From Janthinobacterium sp. TND4EL3 (GTDB lineage Bacteria > Pseudomonadota > Gammaproteobacteria > Burkholderiales > Burkholderiaceae_D), in NCBI RefSeq assembly GCF_900156175.1, contig NZ_FTMV01000019.1, positions 58,461 to 122,460 of the forward strand: DNA of 64,000 nucleotides. The letters are read 5' to 3'. Below are positions 1 to 9,458 of the stretch, one piece after another. The notes below the pieces were generated by a model that did no database searches, was not told where the DNA came from, and worked only from the letters and a program-made list of their open reading frames with translations. A program made the translations under genes and the position numbers. How positions within the stretch are numbered: the stretch's first letter is position 1; each line of letters begins with the position of its first letter.

Positions 1-146
1 ATGCGGGGCAATCGCGTAAATAAGCGATTACCTAAGCAGGATATATGCCAGCGCCAGGGGAAGGAAGCGTGAGAATCGCGCACCGCGCTGCAGCGGACGC
101 ACCGGCATGGTGCATCGGCCGCACCGCGGCGCGGAGAGCCAGCCCT

Positions 147-2366
147 TTAGAGGCCTGGCTCCTGGGCCACGGCCAGCGTGCGCCGCTCGCGCAGCAGGGC
201 CGTGAATGGGGCGGCCGCCAGGGGGCGGCTGAAATAATAGCCCTGCATTTCATCGCAGCCGTGTTCCGTCAGGAAGGCCACCTGTTCGCGCGTTTCCACG
301 CCTTCGGCGATGACGCGCATGTCGAGATTGTGCGCCAGCGAGATGACGGAGCGGGCGATGGCCGCGTCGCTGCTGCTGGTGGTGACGTCGTCGACGAAGG
401 ATTTGTCGATCTTCAGCACGTCGATGGGGAAGCGTTTCAGGTAGCCGAGGCTGGAATAGCCGGTGCCGAAGTCGTCGAGCGAAATGCCCACGCCGATGTC
501 CTTCAGGCGCGTCAGGGCCGCCACGGCCTTGTCCGGGTCGCCCATCACCGTGCTTTCCGTGATCTCGATGCCGAGGCAGGCGGGGGCGATGTCGTATTTG
601 CGCAGCGCCGCCTCGACGAAGGGCACCGTGCGGTCCTGCGCAAACTGCTTGCCGGACAGGTTGACGGCCACCTTGATGCTGCCCAGGCCCGCGTCGTGCC
701 ACACGCGGATCTGCGCACACACGCTTTCGAGTACCCATTCGCCGATGGCCGTGATGGAACCATATTCCTCGGCCAGCGCGATGAACAGGCCGGGGGGCAC
801 CTTGCCCAGCACCGGGTTGTTCCAGCGCAATAACGCTTCCGCGCCCAGCATGGCGCCCGTGCGCAAGCACATCTGCGGCTGGTAGTGCACTTCGAATTCA
901 TCGCGGCCGATGGCGCCGCGCAGCTGCTGCTGCATGGCCAGGCGGGCGCGGATATCGCTGCCCATGCGCTCCGTGAAAAACGCATAGTGGTCGCGCCCCA
1001 TTTCCTTGGCGCGCACCAGGGCCGTGTCGGCATGGCGCAGCACGTCGTCGAGGCTGTTGCCGTCGGCCGGGCACAGGGCGATGCCGATGCTCGTCGTCAG
1101 CGCCAGGCGCTCGCCGTCGACACTGAGCTCTTCGCGCAGGCCGGCCAGGATGGTTTGCGCCAGCGCCAGCGTGCGGCCCAGCAGGGGATCGTCGAGCAGC
1201 AGAATCTGGAATTCGTCGCCGCCCTGGCGCGCCACCGTGTCGCCTTCGCGCACGCAGCCGGACAGGAAGCGCGCCACCACCTGCAGCGCCTTGTCGCCCA
1301 CGGCCTGGCCATGCGAGTCGTTGATATTCTTGAAACGGTCGAGGTCCAGGCACATCAGCACCACTTGCTGGCGGTCGCGCACGGCGCTCACGCGCGCCTG
1401 CTCGAAGCGCTCGCGCATCAGCACGCGGTTGGGCAAGCCCGTCAGCGCGTCGTGGTAGGAGAGGAAATCGATCAGGTGCTGCTCGGCCTTGCGCTCGCTG
1501 ATGTCGAGGAAGACGCCCACGTAATTGACGACGGCGCCATCGGGGCCATGCACGGTGGAGACGCTGAGCAAACAGGGATAGGTGTCGCCGCTCTTGCGCC
1601 GCGTCTGCACCTCGCCCGACCAGCAGCCGCTGCTGCGCAAGCCCTGGCGCAGGGCCAGCAGCACCGCTTCGCCCGTGTATTCGGCGTGCAGGCGCATGAT
1701 GTCCGTGCCCACCACTTCCTGCGCGGCGTAGCCGGTGATGCGGGTAAACGCGGGATTGGCGGTGACGATGACGCCGGCCGGGTCGGTAATCAGGATGGCG
1801 TCCTGCGTGGCTTCGAAGACCTGGCCGGACAGGCGCAGCAATTCCTCGTTGGCGCGGCGGATCTGCACTTCGCGCGCCAGCGTGCTGGCCACCTGTTCGA
1901 GTTCCGCCGTGCGTTCGGCCACGCGGCGCTCCAGGTTGGCGCGCTCCTGCGCCAGTTGCAGCTGCGCCCGCGCCAGGCGCACGTGCGCGTCGGTGCGGGC
2001 CAGGATTTCCTCGGCTTGGAAGGGCTTGGCGATGAAGTCGACGGCGCCCAGCGCGAAGCCGCGCACCTTGTCGTCCGTGTCGTACTGGGCCGACAGGAAG
2101 ATCACGGGCACCTGGCGCAGCGCAGGAATTTCCTTCAGGCGCCGGCACACCTCAAAGCCGTCCAGGCCCGGCATGCGCACGTCGAGCAGGATCAGCTCCG
2201 GCGGGCGCGCCTGGGCCGTCCACAGGGCCAGTTCGCCATTCGGCGCCTGGCGCACCGCATAGCCGGCGCCGCCGAGCAAATCGCTCAACAGCTTCAGCGA
2301 CGCCGGCGTATCTTCAACGATCAGTACTTCGCCCTTCGAATTTACTTCCGAAAAATCGCGGTGCAT
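147..2366 (-). CDS. Response regulator with PAS, GGDEF and EAL domains
   Basis: This 739-residue cytoplasmic protein should make and/or degrade cyclic-di-GMP under control of a phosphorelay. An N-terminal receiver (about 14-125) has acidic pocket E18-D19, phospho-acceptor D62 in LILLDVRMPG and K114. A coiled linker (130-180) leads to a PAS domain (180-295). The GGDEF domain is intact (GGDEF at 382-386), with an RxxD inhibitory-site motif (REGD) just before it. The EAL domain is also intact (EALLRW at 510-515, later DDFGTGYSS and EGVET). Both activities therefore look possible; which dominates cannot be read from sequence. No transmembrane segment is seen. It lies 174 bp downstream of a tandem sensor-kinase pair on the same strand, a plausible phosphodonor source. 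Confidence 0.93.
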   Translation of the reverse strand: MHRDFSEVNSKGEVLIVEDTPASLKLLSDLLGGAGYAVRQAPNGELALWTAQARPPELILLDVRMPGLDGFEVCRRLKEIPALRQVPVIFLSAQYDTDDKVRGFALGAVDFIAKPFQAEEILARTDAHVRLARAQLQLAQERANLERRVAERTAELEQVASTLAREVQIRRANEELLRLSGQVFEATQDAILITDPAGVIVTANPAFTRITGYAAQEVVGTDIMRLHAEYTGEAVLLALRQGLRSSGCWSGEVQTRRKSGDTYPCLLSVSTVHGPDGAVVNYVGVFLDISERKAEQHLIDFLSYHDALTGLPNRVLMRERFEQARVSAVRDRQQVVLMCLDLDRFKNINDSHGQAVGDKALQVVARFLSGCVREGDTVARQGGDEFQILLLDDPLLGRTLALAQTILAGLREELSVDGERLALTTSIGIALCPADGNSLDDVLRHADTALVRAKEMGRDHYAFFTERMGSDIRARLAMQQQLRGAIGRDEFEVHYQPQMCLRTGAMLGAEALLRWNNPVLGKVPPGLFIALAEEYGSITAIGEWVLESVCAQIRVWHDAGLGSIKVAVNLSGKQFAQDRTVPFVEAALRKYDIAPACLGIEITESTVMGDPDKAVAALTRLKDIGVGISLDDFGTGYSSLGYLKRFPIDVLKIDKSFVDDVTTSSSDAAIARSVISLAHNLDMRVIAEGVETREQVAFLTEHGCDEMQGYYFSRPLAAAPFTALLRERRTLAVAQEPGL

Positions 2367-2540
2367 GTAGCAGTTCTCTCAGCTTTGGATGAGGCGCGGC
2401 GGTCCGTTGCCGCGCTGGACAAGACATTTCTTTGCGATGAACTACGTATTATCATCATAATCTTTATTGCAATCTAGCACCATCCATCGGCGCCACTTAG
2501 GCCGTCTTTTCAGCGAAACCGATGTTGTCAGCCCACACTT

Positions 2541-4703
2541 TTACGCGTGCGCCAGCGCGTCCTCATTCTCCAGCAAGTCGCACAACTGGCGGTACTGATG
2601 CTGGTCCAGCATGGCCTGCAGCGGCGCCAGCAACGGTGCGGCCGCCGCCGGCAGGGCCGCCAGCAGCAACGCCACCCTGGCAAGGTTCAACTCGCGCAGC
2701 GCCACCAGCAAGGCGGCGCGCTCATCGCGCGCCAGCAGCGCCAGGTCCCGCGCCTGCAGGGCGGGCGGCGCCTCGGGCGTCGGCGGCGCGGCAGCGGGCG
2801 CCAGCGCAGGCAACGGCGCCTCGGCCGCCTGCGCGGGGATGCTGAAACTGAAGGTGGCGCCCTGCCCCGGCGTCGACTCCAGCGTCAGTTCGCCTTTCAT
2901 CAGCTGCACGAACTCGCGCGAGATGGCCAGGCCCAGGCCCGTGCCGTCCTTCGGTCCAGCGCTGTCGGCCTGCACGAAGGGTTCAAAGACGCGCTGCTGG
3001 TCTTCCCGGGCGATGCCGATGCCCGTGTCGCTGACGGCGAACGACAGCAGCCATTGATCGCCATCGCGCCGCTCGCCACGCACTGTCAGGGTGACCGTGC
3101 CGCCGCCCGCGAACTTGACGGCGTTCGACATCAGGTTGAGCAGCACCTGGCGCAGCCGCGTGGCGTCGAGCAGCACGGCCGGCGGCACGGCGACGCAATC
3201 GAGGCGCAGCGCCATGCCCTGCTGCTCGGCGCGCATGCCCAGCATGTCCATCACTTCCTGCAGCAGCGGCGCCAGCGCCACCACCTCCATCTGCGCCAGC
3301 AGGCGTCCCGCCTCGCCCTTGGACAGCTCGAGGATTTCATTGATCAATCTCAATAAATGATTGCCGGAGCGGTGGATGATGGCCAGGTTGCGCTTTTCAT
3401 CGTCCTGCATATTGGGCGAAGCGGCCATCAGGCGCGAAAAACCGATCACGGAATTCAAGGGCGTGCGCAGTTCATGGCTCATGTTGGCCAGGAAGGTGCT
3501 CTTGGCGCGGTTCGCCGCCTGCGCCTGGCTGACGGCCACCGACAGCGCGCCCGTGCGCTCGGCCACCAGTTCCTCCAGGTGATGGCGGTGGCGCAGCAGT
3601 TCCAGTTCCGCCTCGCGGTGCGCCGTGATGTCGTAGTTCGAACCCACCAGGCGCATGGGCATGCCCTGCCCGTCGCGGAAGATCACGGCGTCGGCCTTGA
3701 TGTAGCGGATGGCGCCATCGGGCCACCGGATACGGTATTCGTGCGTGAACGCGTGGCCGGCGCCCAGCGCGGTGCGCAAGGCCAGCTTGGCCGCCGGCAC
3801 GTCCTGCGGCACCAGCGCCGCGCGCCAGATCGCCGCCGGCGTGGCGCCGCCCGCATCGGCCCTGAACTGCGCATACATCTGTTCATCCCACTGCAATTCA
3901 TCGCTGGCGACATTCCAGTCCCAGATGCCGATGCTGGCCGCGCCCGTGGCCATCTGCACGCGCTCCTCGCTGCGCTGCAAGGCGCGGTAGCGGCTGTCGA
4001 GCAGCGCCACCATGTCGCGGATGCTGCGGTACAGGGCGCGCAGCTCGCCGAGGAACCAGGCTTTCGGCGGGATGCCGAACGCTTCGCTCTGCCCCGCCTT
4101 GACGCCGGCCGCATACTGGCCGATGGCGCGCAGGGGTTTGATCATCAGGCACCACATCAGCAGCCAGATGCTGGCTACCAGGATCACGTCGAGCGCCACG
4201 ATCATGGCGCCGATGGCCAGCGCGCGCTGGCGCAGCTGCGCATGCAGCAGGGCCGGCGTGGCATACACGGTGACGGCGCCGATGACTTGCCCGCCCATCG
4301 TCACCGAGCGCCGCGCCGCCAGCAGGCCGGGATCGCCGGGCAGCACGGAGACGCTCTCGAACGCGCCGTCGCCGTTGCGACGCAGGACCAGCGCTTCCTT
4401 GCCGACGCCGGGCGTGAGGGCGCTGGCCACCAGCTCGCGCTTGCCCAGGGTGCTGCGCATGATGGCCAGCATCTGCTTTTCATCGAGGTTCCACAGCGGC
4501 AGCTCGATGGCGACGGCCAGCTGGTCGGCGCTGACCGACAGGCTGTGGCGCAGCTGCTGCCAGCGCTGTTCGCGTTCGGATTGGTAAAACAGCACGGCAA
4601 ACACCAGCAGCAGCACGGTGACGACAAAGGTCAGCGCCACGCTGACGGCCAGCACGATGGACACGCCGCCCAGGCGCGCATGCTTGAACCCAGGCTGCGT
4701 CAT
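2541..4703 (-). CDS. Membrane sensor histidine kinase with PAS domain
   Basis: The 720-residue kinase starts at the ATG at 4703, whose ATGA overlaps the stop of the upstream kinase; this coupling decides the start over a longer in-frame option. A transmembrane helix near residues 13-35, a short extracytoplasmic domain and a second helix bracket the sensor. A linker, a PAS domain (about 250-370), HisKA (H410 in [11 protein letters not shown]) and an HATPase domain with DTGIGI and GTGLGLAISREF follow. There is no receiver. The last roughly 75 residues form a helical tail (QHQYRQLCDLL) resembling the tail of the preceding hybrid kinase. The phosphate acceptor is likely a separate protein, possibly the adjacent GGDEF-EAL regulator (inference from position only). 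Confidence 0.92.
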   Translation of the reverse strand: MTQPGFKHARLGGVSIVLAVSVALTFVVTVLLLVFAVLFYQSEREQRWQQLRHSLSVSADQLAVAIELPLWNLDEKQMLAIMRSTLGKRELVASALTPGVGKEALVLRRNGDGAFESVSVLPGDPGLLAARRSVTMGGQVIGAVTVYATPALLHAQLRQRALAIGAMIVALDVILVASIWLLMWCLMIKPLRAIGQYAAGVKAGQSEAFGIPPKAWFLGELRALYRSIRDMVALLDSRYRALQRSEERVQMATGAASIGIWDWNVASDELQWDEQMYAQFRADAGGATPAAIWRAALVPQDVPAAKLALRTALGAGHAFTHEYRIRWPDGAIRYIKADAVIFRDGQGMPMRLVGSNYDITAHREAELELLRHRHHLEELVAERTGALSVAVSQAQAANRAKSTFLANMSHELRTPLNSVIGFSRLMAASPNMQDDEKRNLAIIHRSGNHLLRLINEILELSKGEAGRLLAQMEVVALAPLLQEVMDMLGMRAEQQGMALRLDCVAVPPAVLLDATRLRQVLLNLMSNAVKFAGGGTVTLTVRGERRDGDQWLLSFAVSDTGIGIAREDQQRVFEPFVQADSAGPKDGTGLGLAISREFVQLMKGELTLESTPGQGATFSFSIPAQAAEAPLPALAPAAAPPTPEAPPALQARDLALLARDERAALLVALRELNLARVALLLAALPAAAAPLLAPLQAMLDQHQYRQLCDLLENEDALAHA

Positions 4704-7700
4704 GCGTCGGCGCCCTGCGCCTGCGCCGATGCCACGGGCAGCGCCAGCGCGGCGCACAGCTGCTGGTACTGGTGCTGCTCCAGCATGGCGCACAGATGCG
4801 CGGCCAGCTGCGGCCAGCGGGTGGCCACGCCAGCGAGCACGATGGCGCTGCGCCGCAGGTCCAGCGCGCGCACGGAGTCGAGCAGCACCTGCCGTTCGGC
4901 GGCGTCGAGATGGTCCAGCGCCTGATCCAGGTCAAAGGAAAGATCGAAGGCGCCGCCCGCCGCGCCATCCTGCGCCTGTTCGCTGGCGGCGCGCTGGAAG
5001 CGCAAGCCCAGCTGCTGCTCCAGCATGGCGAACAGGTGTTCCTGTTCGATCGGCTTGCGCAGGAAGCCGTCGGCGCCGGCCGCCAGCGCCTCCTGTTTTT
5101 CTTCCTCGAAGGCGGAAGCCGTCATGATCACCAGGCGCGGCTGCGCCAGGCCATCCTGTGCGCGCAGCCAGCGCGTCAGCGCCAGGCCATCGATATCGGG
5201 CATGCGCCAGTCGCTGAGCACCATGTCGTAGCGCTGCGCCGCCAGCATCGCCTGCGCCTGCGCGCCGCCGGCCGCCTCCTGCAGCAGGAAGCCGAGCGGC
5301 GCCAGCAGGCCGGCCAGCAGCTTGCGGCAGTTGTCGTCATCGTCGACCAGCAGCACCGCGCGGCCGCGCTGGCCGGGCGGCAAGCGCGCCACGCGGCCCG
5401 GCGCCTGCGGCGCGGCGACGGGGCGCAGCACGCATGGCGCGCGCAGGTCGAAGCGGAACACGGACCCGGCGCCCAAGGTCGATTCGACGCGCAGTTCGCC
5501 GTCCATCAGGCGCACGAATTCGCGCGAAATGGTCAGGCCCAGCCCCGTGCCGGCCTGCGCCACGGCGCTGTCGGCCTGCACGAAAGGCTCGAAGATGCGC
5601 TCCAGGTCCTCTTGCGCGATGCCGCTGCCCGTGTCGCGCACGGCGAACGCCAGCGCCACCTGGCCATCGTCCTGCGCCTGGCACGCCAGCGACAGGGTCA
5701 CGCTGCCCTGCTCGATGAACTTGAGCGCATTCGACAGCAGATTGAGCAGCACCTGGCGCAGCTTGGCGCCGTCCAGGCGCACCAGCGGCGGCACGCCGGA
5801 ACACTCGAGCCGCAAGGCGATGCCCCTGTCGCCCGAGCGCATGCGCACCATCTCGACCACCTCGTCGAGCAGGCCGCGCAAATCCACGGGTCCCGTCTGC
5901 AGCTGCATGCGGCCCGCCTCGATCTTCGACAGTTCGAGGATGTCGTTGATCAATGTCAGCAAATGGTGGCCTGCGCGGTTGATGATGGCCAGGTTATGCT
6001 TTTCTTCCTCGAACATGCTGCTCGAATCGGCCATCATCTGCGAAAAGCCGATCACGGAATTCAAGGGCGTGCGCAATTCATGACTCATGTTGGCGAGAAA
6101 AACGCTTTTCGCGCGGTTCGCCGATTCCGCCTCGGTGACGGCGACGGACAGGGCCGCCGTGCGCTGCTGCACCAGCTCTTCCAGGTGGTCGCGGTAGCCG
6201 AGCAGCTCACGCTCGCTGTGCTTGCGCTCGGATATGTCGACGATGCCGCTGCGCACCAGGCGCCGCCCCTCCATGGGCAGCCTGACCAGGCGCACTTCGC
6301 AGGGAAAGGTGCTGCCGTCGGCGCGCCGCACATTGCGTTCGACGAGGATGGGCTCGCCCAGCATGGCACGGCGCAAATGCTCTTCCATCATCAGCCCCAG
6401 CGGCAGGCCGTCGGGCTGCTCGCCGCTGTACAGGTCGAACGGCCCGCGCGCCAGCAGCGCTTCGCGCGACAGGCCCAGCATGCTCTGCGCGCTGCTGTTG
6501 GCGTCGACAAAGCGGTCCAGGTCCAGGTCGTACACGACGATGGCTTCGGGCGCATGCTCGACGAGGATGCGGAAGCGCTGCTCGCTTTCGCGTGCCTCGC
6601 TCTCGGCGCGGCGCAAACGGCGGCGCTGCAGCAGCAGGGCGCTGAGCAAGCCCGCCATGGAGAGAAACACGGCGCCGGCCGACAGCACGGCCACGCGGTG
6701 CTCATGCCACAGTTCAGGCGGACGGTTGACGAACAGGGTGTGCGGCGGCAGCCGGCCGATGTCGGCATCCCAGCGCCGCACCTGTTCCCAGTCATACATG
6801 GGCACGGGACGCGCGGGCGGCAGCAAGGCTCCCGGCGCGGCAGGTGCCTTACCGGACAGCAACTCCAGCGACATCTGCGCCACCTGCTGCGCGGCCCGCT
6901 CGATGTGCAGGATGGACCCGCCCAGGATGCCCTTGCCCACGTTTGCGTTATACATGCCGAAGGCGGGGACGTTCGCCAGCCGCGCCAGTTCACCGGCAAA
7001 CTGCACGGGCGTGGCAATGGCGCCGGCCACGTCGCGGTTGACATTGCCCGCCACCAGCACGCTGTCGGCGGGCAGGTGCGCCACCGTCTCGCGCATCTGC
7101 GCCAGGGTCAGGCCGTCAAGATACTCCATAGAAACCTTCCCCTGCCAAGCCTGCGCCGCCTGCTGCATGCTGCGCTTGAGGGCCTGGTCGGCCTCGCTGG
7201 CGCCCACGGCCATGAAGATGGTCTTAGTATCGGGAAACAGCGACATCGCCTGCGCCAGGGTGCCGGGAAAATCGACATTCGCCTTTTGCTGCCAGATGGC
7301 GGGGGGACTGCCGGCGGGCAAGGCCCGGCCCGAGGTGTTGATCGCCAGCACGGGCACGCCGCGCGCCAGCGGCGCCAGGTCCGACAGCAGATAATCGAGC
7401 GCCGGCTGCTGCATGGCGATGATCAGGTCGGCCTTGCGGCCCATCATGTGGGTGTATCTCAAAAGCAACAAATCACGCATCTCGCCCCGTTGCGCGGGGT
7501 CGCCCTGGGTGTTCAGGTTCAGGTGCTCGACCATGACATCTTCGCTGGCCACGCCGGCGGCCGTCATGGCGGCCACATAGGTGCGCGTGTACGATTCCAC
7601 GCCGGCACGGCCGTAATCGTAAGCGTTGAGGAACAGCACGCGCTGGCCGTGCAGCGGCGCGGCGGCCGGCACGGCGGCAGGAGCGGCGGCAACGCCTGAC

Positions 7701-7774
7701 GCCAGCAGCAATGCGCAGCAGCAACGGCGCACCGCTGCCCTGCCCCGCCCGCCGCCCGGCACCTCACGCATCAT
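4700..7774 (-). CDS. Hybrid sensor histidine kinase with ABC-type periplasmic binding domain
   Basis: The 1024-residue protein has a signal or anchor segment in the first 40 residues. A periplasmic region (about 40-330) reads like the substrate-binding fold of ABC transporters fused to kinases (FLNAYDYGRAGVESY, then alternating beta/alpha segments). A transmembrane helix lies near 360-380 (VLSAGAVFLSMAGLLSALLL). Next come a PAS domain (398-515), HisKA with H565, an HATPase domain (DTGSGI, GTGLGLTISREF), and a receiver with VDDDD and D855 in LSDWRMPDIDG. A C-terminal helical tail (MLEQHQYQQLCAAL) matches that of the next gene. It is first in a two-gene, 4-base-overlapping unit. The ligand is unknown. 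Two adjacent ATG codons (7774, 7771) could be the start. Confidence 0.92.
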   Translation of the reverse strand: MMREVPGGGRGRAAVRRCCCALLLASGVAAAPAAVPAAAPLHGQRVLFLNAYDYGRAGVESYTRTYVAAMTAAGVASEDVMVEHLNLNTQGDPAQRGEMRDLLLLRYTHMMGRKADLIIAMQQPALDYLLSDLAPLARGVPVLAINTSGRALPAGSPPAIWQQKANVDFPGTLAQAMSLFPDTKTIFMAVGASEADQALKRSMQQAAQAWQGKVSMEYLDGLTLAQMRETVAHLPADSVLVAGNVNRDVAGAIATPVQFAGELARLANVPAFGMYNANVGKGILGGSILHIERAAQQVAQMSLELLSGKAPAAPGALLPPARPVPMYDWEQVRRWDADIGRLPPHTLFVNRPPELWHEHRVAVLSAGAVFLSMAGLLSALLLQRRRLRRAESEARESEQRFRILVEHAPEAIVVYDLDLDRFVDANSSAQSMLGLSREALLARGPFDLYSGEQPDGLPLGLMMEEHLRRAMLGEPILVERNVRRADGSTFPCEVRLVRLPMEGRRLVRSGIVDISERKHSERELLGYRDHLEELVQQRTAALSVAVTEAESANRAKSVFLANMSHELRTPLNSVIGFSQMMADSSSMFEEEKHNLAIINRAGHHLLTLINDILELSKIEAGRMQLQTGPVDLRGLLDEVVEMVRMRSGDRGIALRLECSGVPPLVRLDGAKLRQVLLNLLSNALKFIEQGSVTLSLACQAQDDGQVALAFAVRDTGSGIAQEDLERIFEPFVQADSAVAQAGTGLGLTISREFVRLMDGELRVESTLGAGSVFRFDLRAPCVLRPVAAPQAPGRVARLPPGQRGRAVLLVDDDDNCRKLLAGLLAPLGFLLQEAAGGAQAQAMLAAQRYDMVLSDWRMPDIDGLALTRWLRAQDGLAQPRLVIMTASAFEEEKQEALAAGADGFLRKPIEQEHLFAMLEQQLGLRFQRAASEQAQDGAAGGAFDLSFDLDQALDHLDAAERQVLLDSVRALDLRRSAIVLAGVATRWPQLAAHLCAMLEQHQYQQLCAALALPVASAQAQGADA

Positions 7775-7936
7775 TCGCCATGCCCATGCTCGCCCTCGCC
7801 TGTCACCATGTTTTACCCATGGACTGAATACTCAGCCACCGACACTTACAAAAACATGATAACGTCAACTGCGGGGGCAAGTCTATTCCTTAGGGCAATC
7901 TTTTCACGATACATGCGCTCGCAGCGCCAGCCATCG

Positions 7937-9283
7937 TCATGCAGCCGCGCCGCTGATGCCGAACAACTCCAGCTTCAGCCCCTTTATGCCAGCCGGCACG
8001 TAAATCGCAATCGCCTGTGCCTTGATCATGCTGTCATAAATGCTGCCCTTGCTATCGATGGAAAAATAATATGTGTTCGGCCGCACCGGCACTTCGGCGG
8101 GAACCTGGGCCATATGGCGCAACTCGGCCCCCGGCAGCGCCCGTGCCAGCAGGAGGTCGATATTGTCCGGAGATGAAATCTTGAACTGCAAGGGCACCGT
8201 GGCGACCAGTTCCAGCGCCGGCATGTCGGCATTGACCGCAAGACAGAGTTCGGTCTGGCGGTCAATCCGCCTGGCATCGAGCAAACCATGATAGTGGGTG
8301 TTCTGTTGCGCGTCGTTGGACAGGGGAATCGGGAAGTAGCGCGACAGGAGCACGGTATCGATCAGGTCGCGAATGATGCCATCGAGCTTGCCGAAACCGG
8401 GAGCCGCGTCATCGTGACAATAAGAAGGCAGGTCGTTCAGCGTATATTTTTTCGAAAACGTCATCAAGCCACCGGCCAACGCCATCAGTTTTTCAAACAA
8501 ATACACGGGATGGTAGCGCCGGTAGCTGGCGCAATGACTGAGCATGGCGCTGGCGCTGCTCAAGGTATGGAGCATCCAGAACGAGGCAACGTCACCGCCA
8601 TGAAATTCGACCGTGTTGTTACCGGGTTGACGGTGGCGGCTGTACAACGATTCAATTTTCGCTCCCATGCGGTCGATCAGCGAATCGAGCAGTTTCTGCA
8701 ATGAGGAATCCGCGCCCACCGTCAGCCCAGGCGGAATGAAAGAGGTATCGATTTCAAAGCTGCCATTGCCAGCGCGGTACAAACGGATCACCGGGATGGC
8801 AAGGTAGTCATTCAGGGGGTCCAGTTGCGACAGCAGGTACACGCGTTTCTTCAGGTAAGCGACGTCCGTGCTGACCGCTTCGCTGTACAGGTCCGGGGTT
8901 TCGACATCCGCCTGGACATAGCGCGCCCCTGCGGAGTTCACATTGCCGCCATGTTCCTGCAGTGCGGGCAGCGCGGCATAAAACGTAAAACCATGTTCGC
9001 TGGCAGGCAGCCTGGACAGGTCAACCGCGCTGGGCAATACATCGCCCAGCGGCGCGTCAAACAGTTCTCCATCCTGAAAGACGAGCGACATGGCATCCGC
9101 CCGCAGGCTGTTGTTGGCCAGTGCATCGGGGTTCCAGCTGACGCCCTGCACGCCCCACAAATGGGGATTCATCAATGAGGCCAGACGTTGCAGGCGCGCT
9201 TCATGGTAGCGGTCCAGTTGCTGGAATTGCTGGGGACCGATGGCCAGGCCTTCGGACCAGAGTAATTTGGATGGCAGAGTCAT
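7937..9283 (-). CDS. tssK: Type VI secretion baseplate protein TssK
   Basis: TssK is the trimeric adaptor that joins the T6SS baseplate to the membrane complex in the cytoplasm. The 448-residue product opens with MTLPSKLLWSEGLAIGPQQF and continues QQLDRYHEARL, the hallmark TssK N-terminus (family consensus: WSEG..L.PQHFQQ.DRY). The start at 9283 is preferred to upstream in-frame ATGs because a GGAG lies six bases before it and the family motif begins a few residues in. The gene is divergent from tssF across a 175-bp intergenic region that must hold both promoters. Other baseplate and sheath genes (tssA, B, C, E) are not in this window. Confidence 0.93.
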   Translation of the reverse strand: MTLPSKLLWSEGLAIGPQQFQQLDRYHEARLQRLASLMNPHLWGVQGVSWNPDALANNSLRADAMSLVFQDGELFDAPLGDVLPSAVDLSRLPASEHGFTFYAALPALQEHGGNVNSAGARYVQADVETPDLYSEAVSTDVAYLKKRVYLLSQLDPLNDYLAIPVIRLYRAGNGSFEIDTSFIPPGLTVGADSSLQKLLDSLIDRMGAKIESLYSRHRQPGNNTVEFHGGDVASFWMLHTLSSASAMLSHCASYRRYHPVYLFEKLMALAGGLMTFSKKYTLNDLPSYCHDDAAPGFGKLDGIIRDLIDTVLLSRYFPIPLSNDAQQNTHYHGLLDARRIDRQTELCLAVNADMPALELVATVPLQFKISSPDNIDLLLARALPGAELRHMAQVPAEVPVRPNTYYFSIDSKGSIYDSMIKAQAIAIYVPAGIKGLKLELFGISGAAA

Positions 9284-9458
9284 GGCGTTCTCCATATTGA
9301 GCGTTGAAATCTTGCTGCTTTGCCAGTCTGCAGTCATCAGTTTGAACGTCCTTGATGTTGCGCAGCAACCCTGTTCAATTATTTGCGCAAACGCAATTTA
9401 CCTTGGAGCAAACGCTCGGATACTGGCCATTCCGCTGCAAAGACATAGGAAAAGAGAG

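Noticed and set aside
885..2477. Long plus-strand open frame (530 codons) over the GGDEF-EAL gene
   Set aside because: It is antisense to a gene with complete domain motifs; its translation is His/Gln/Arg-rich with no family features, a usual high-GC artefact.
4772..7699. Plus-strand open frame of 975 codons over the hybrid kinase
   Set aside because: Antisense shadow of a clearly functional kinase gene; composition is His/Gln/Arg-rich and no domain is recognisable.
9284..9458. GTTGC-GCA-GCAAC and TTGCGCAA palindromes in the tssK/tssF intergenic region as operators
   Set aside because: Short arms expected by chance in high-GC DNA; no second copy elsewhere in the locus.
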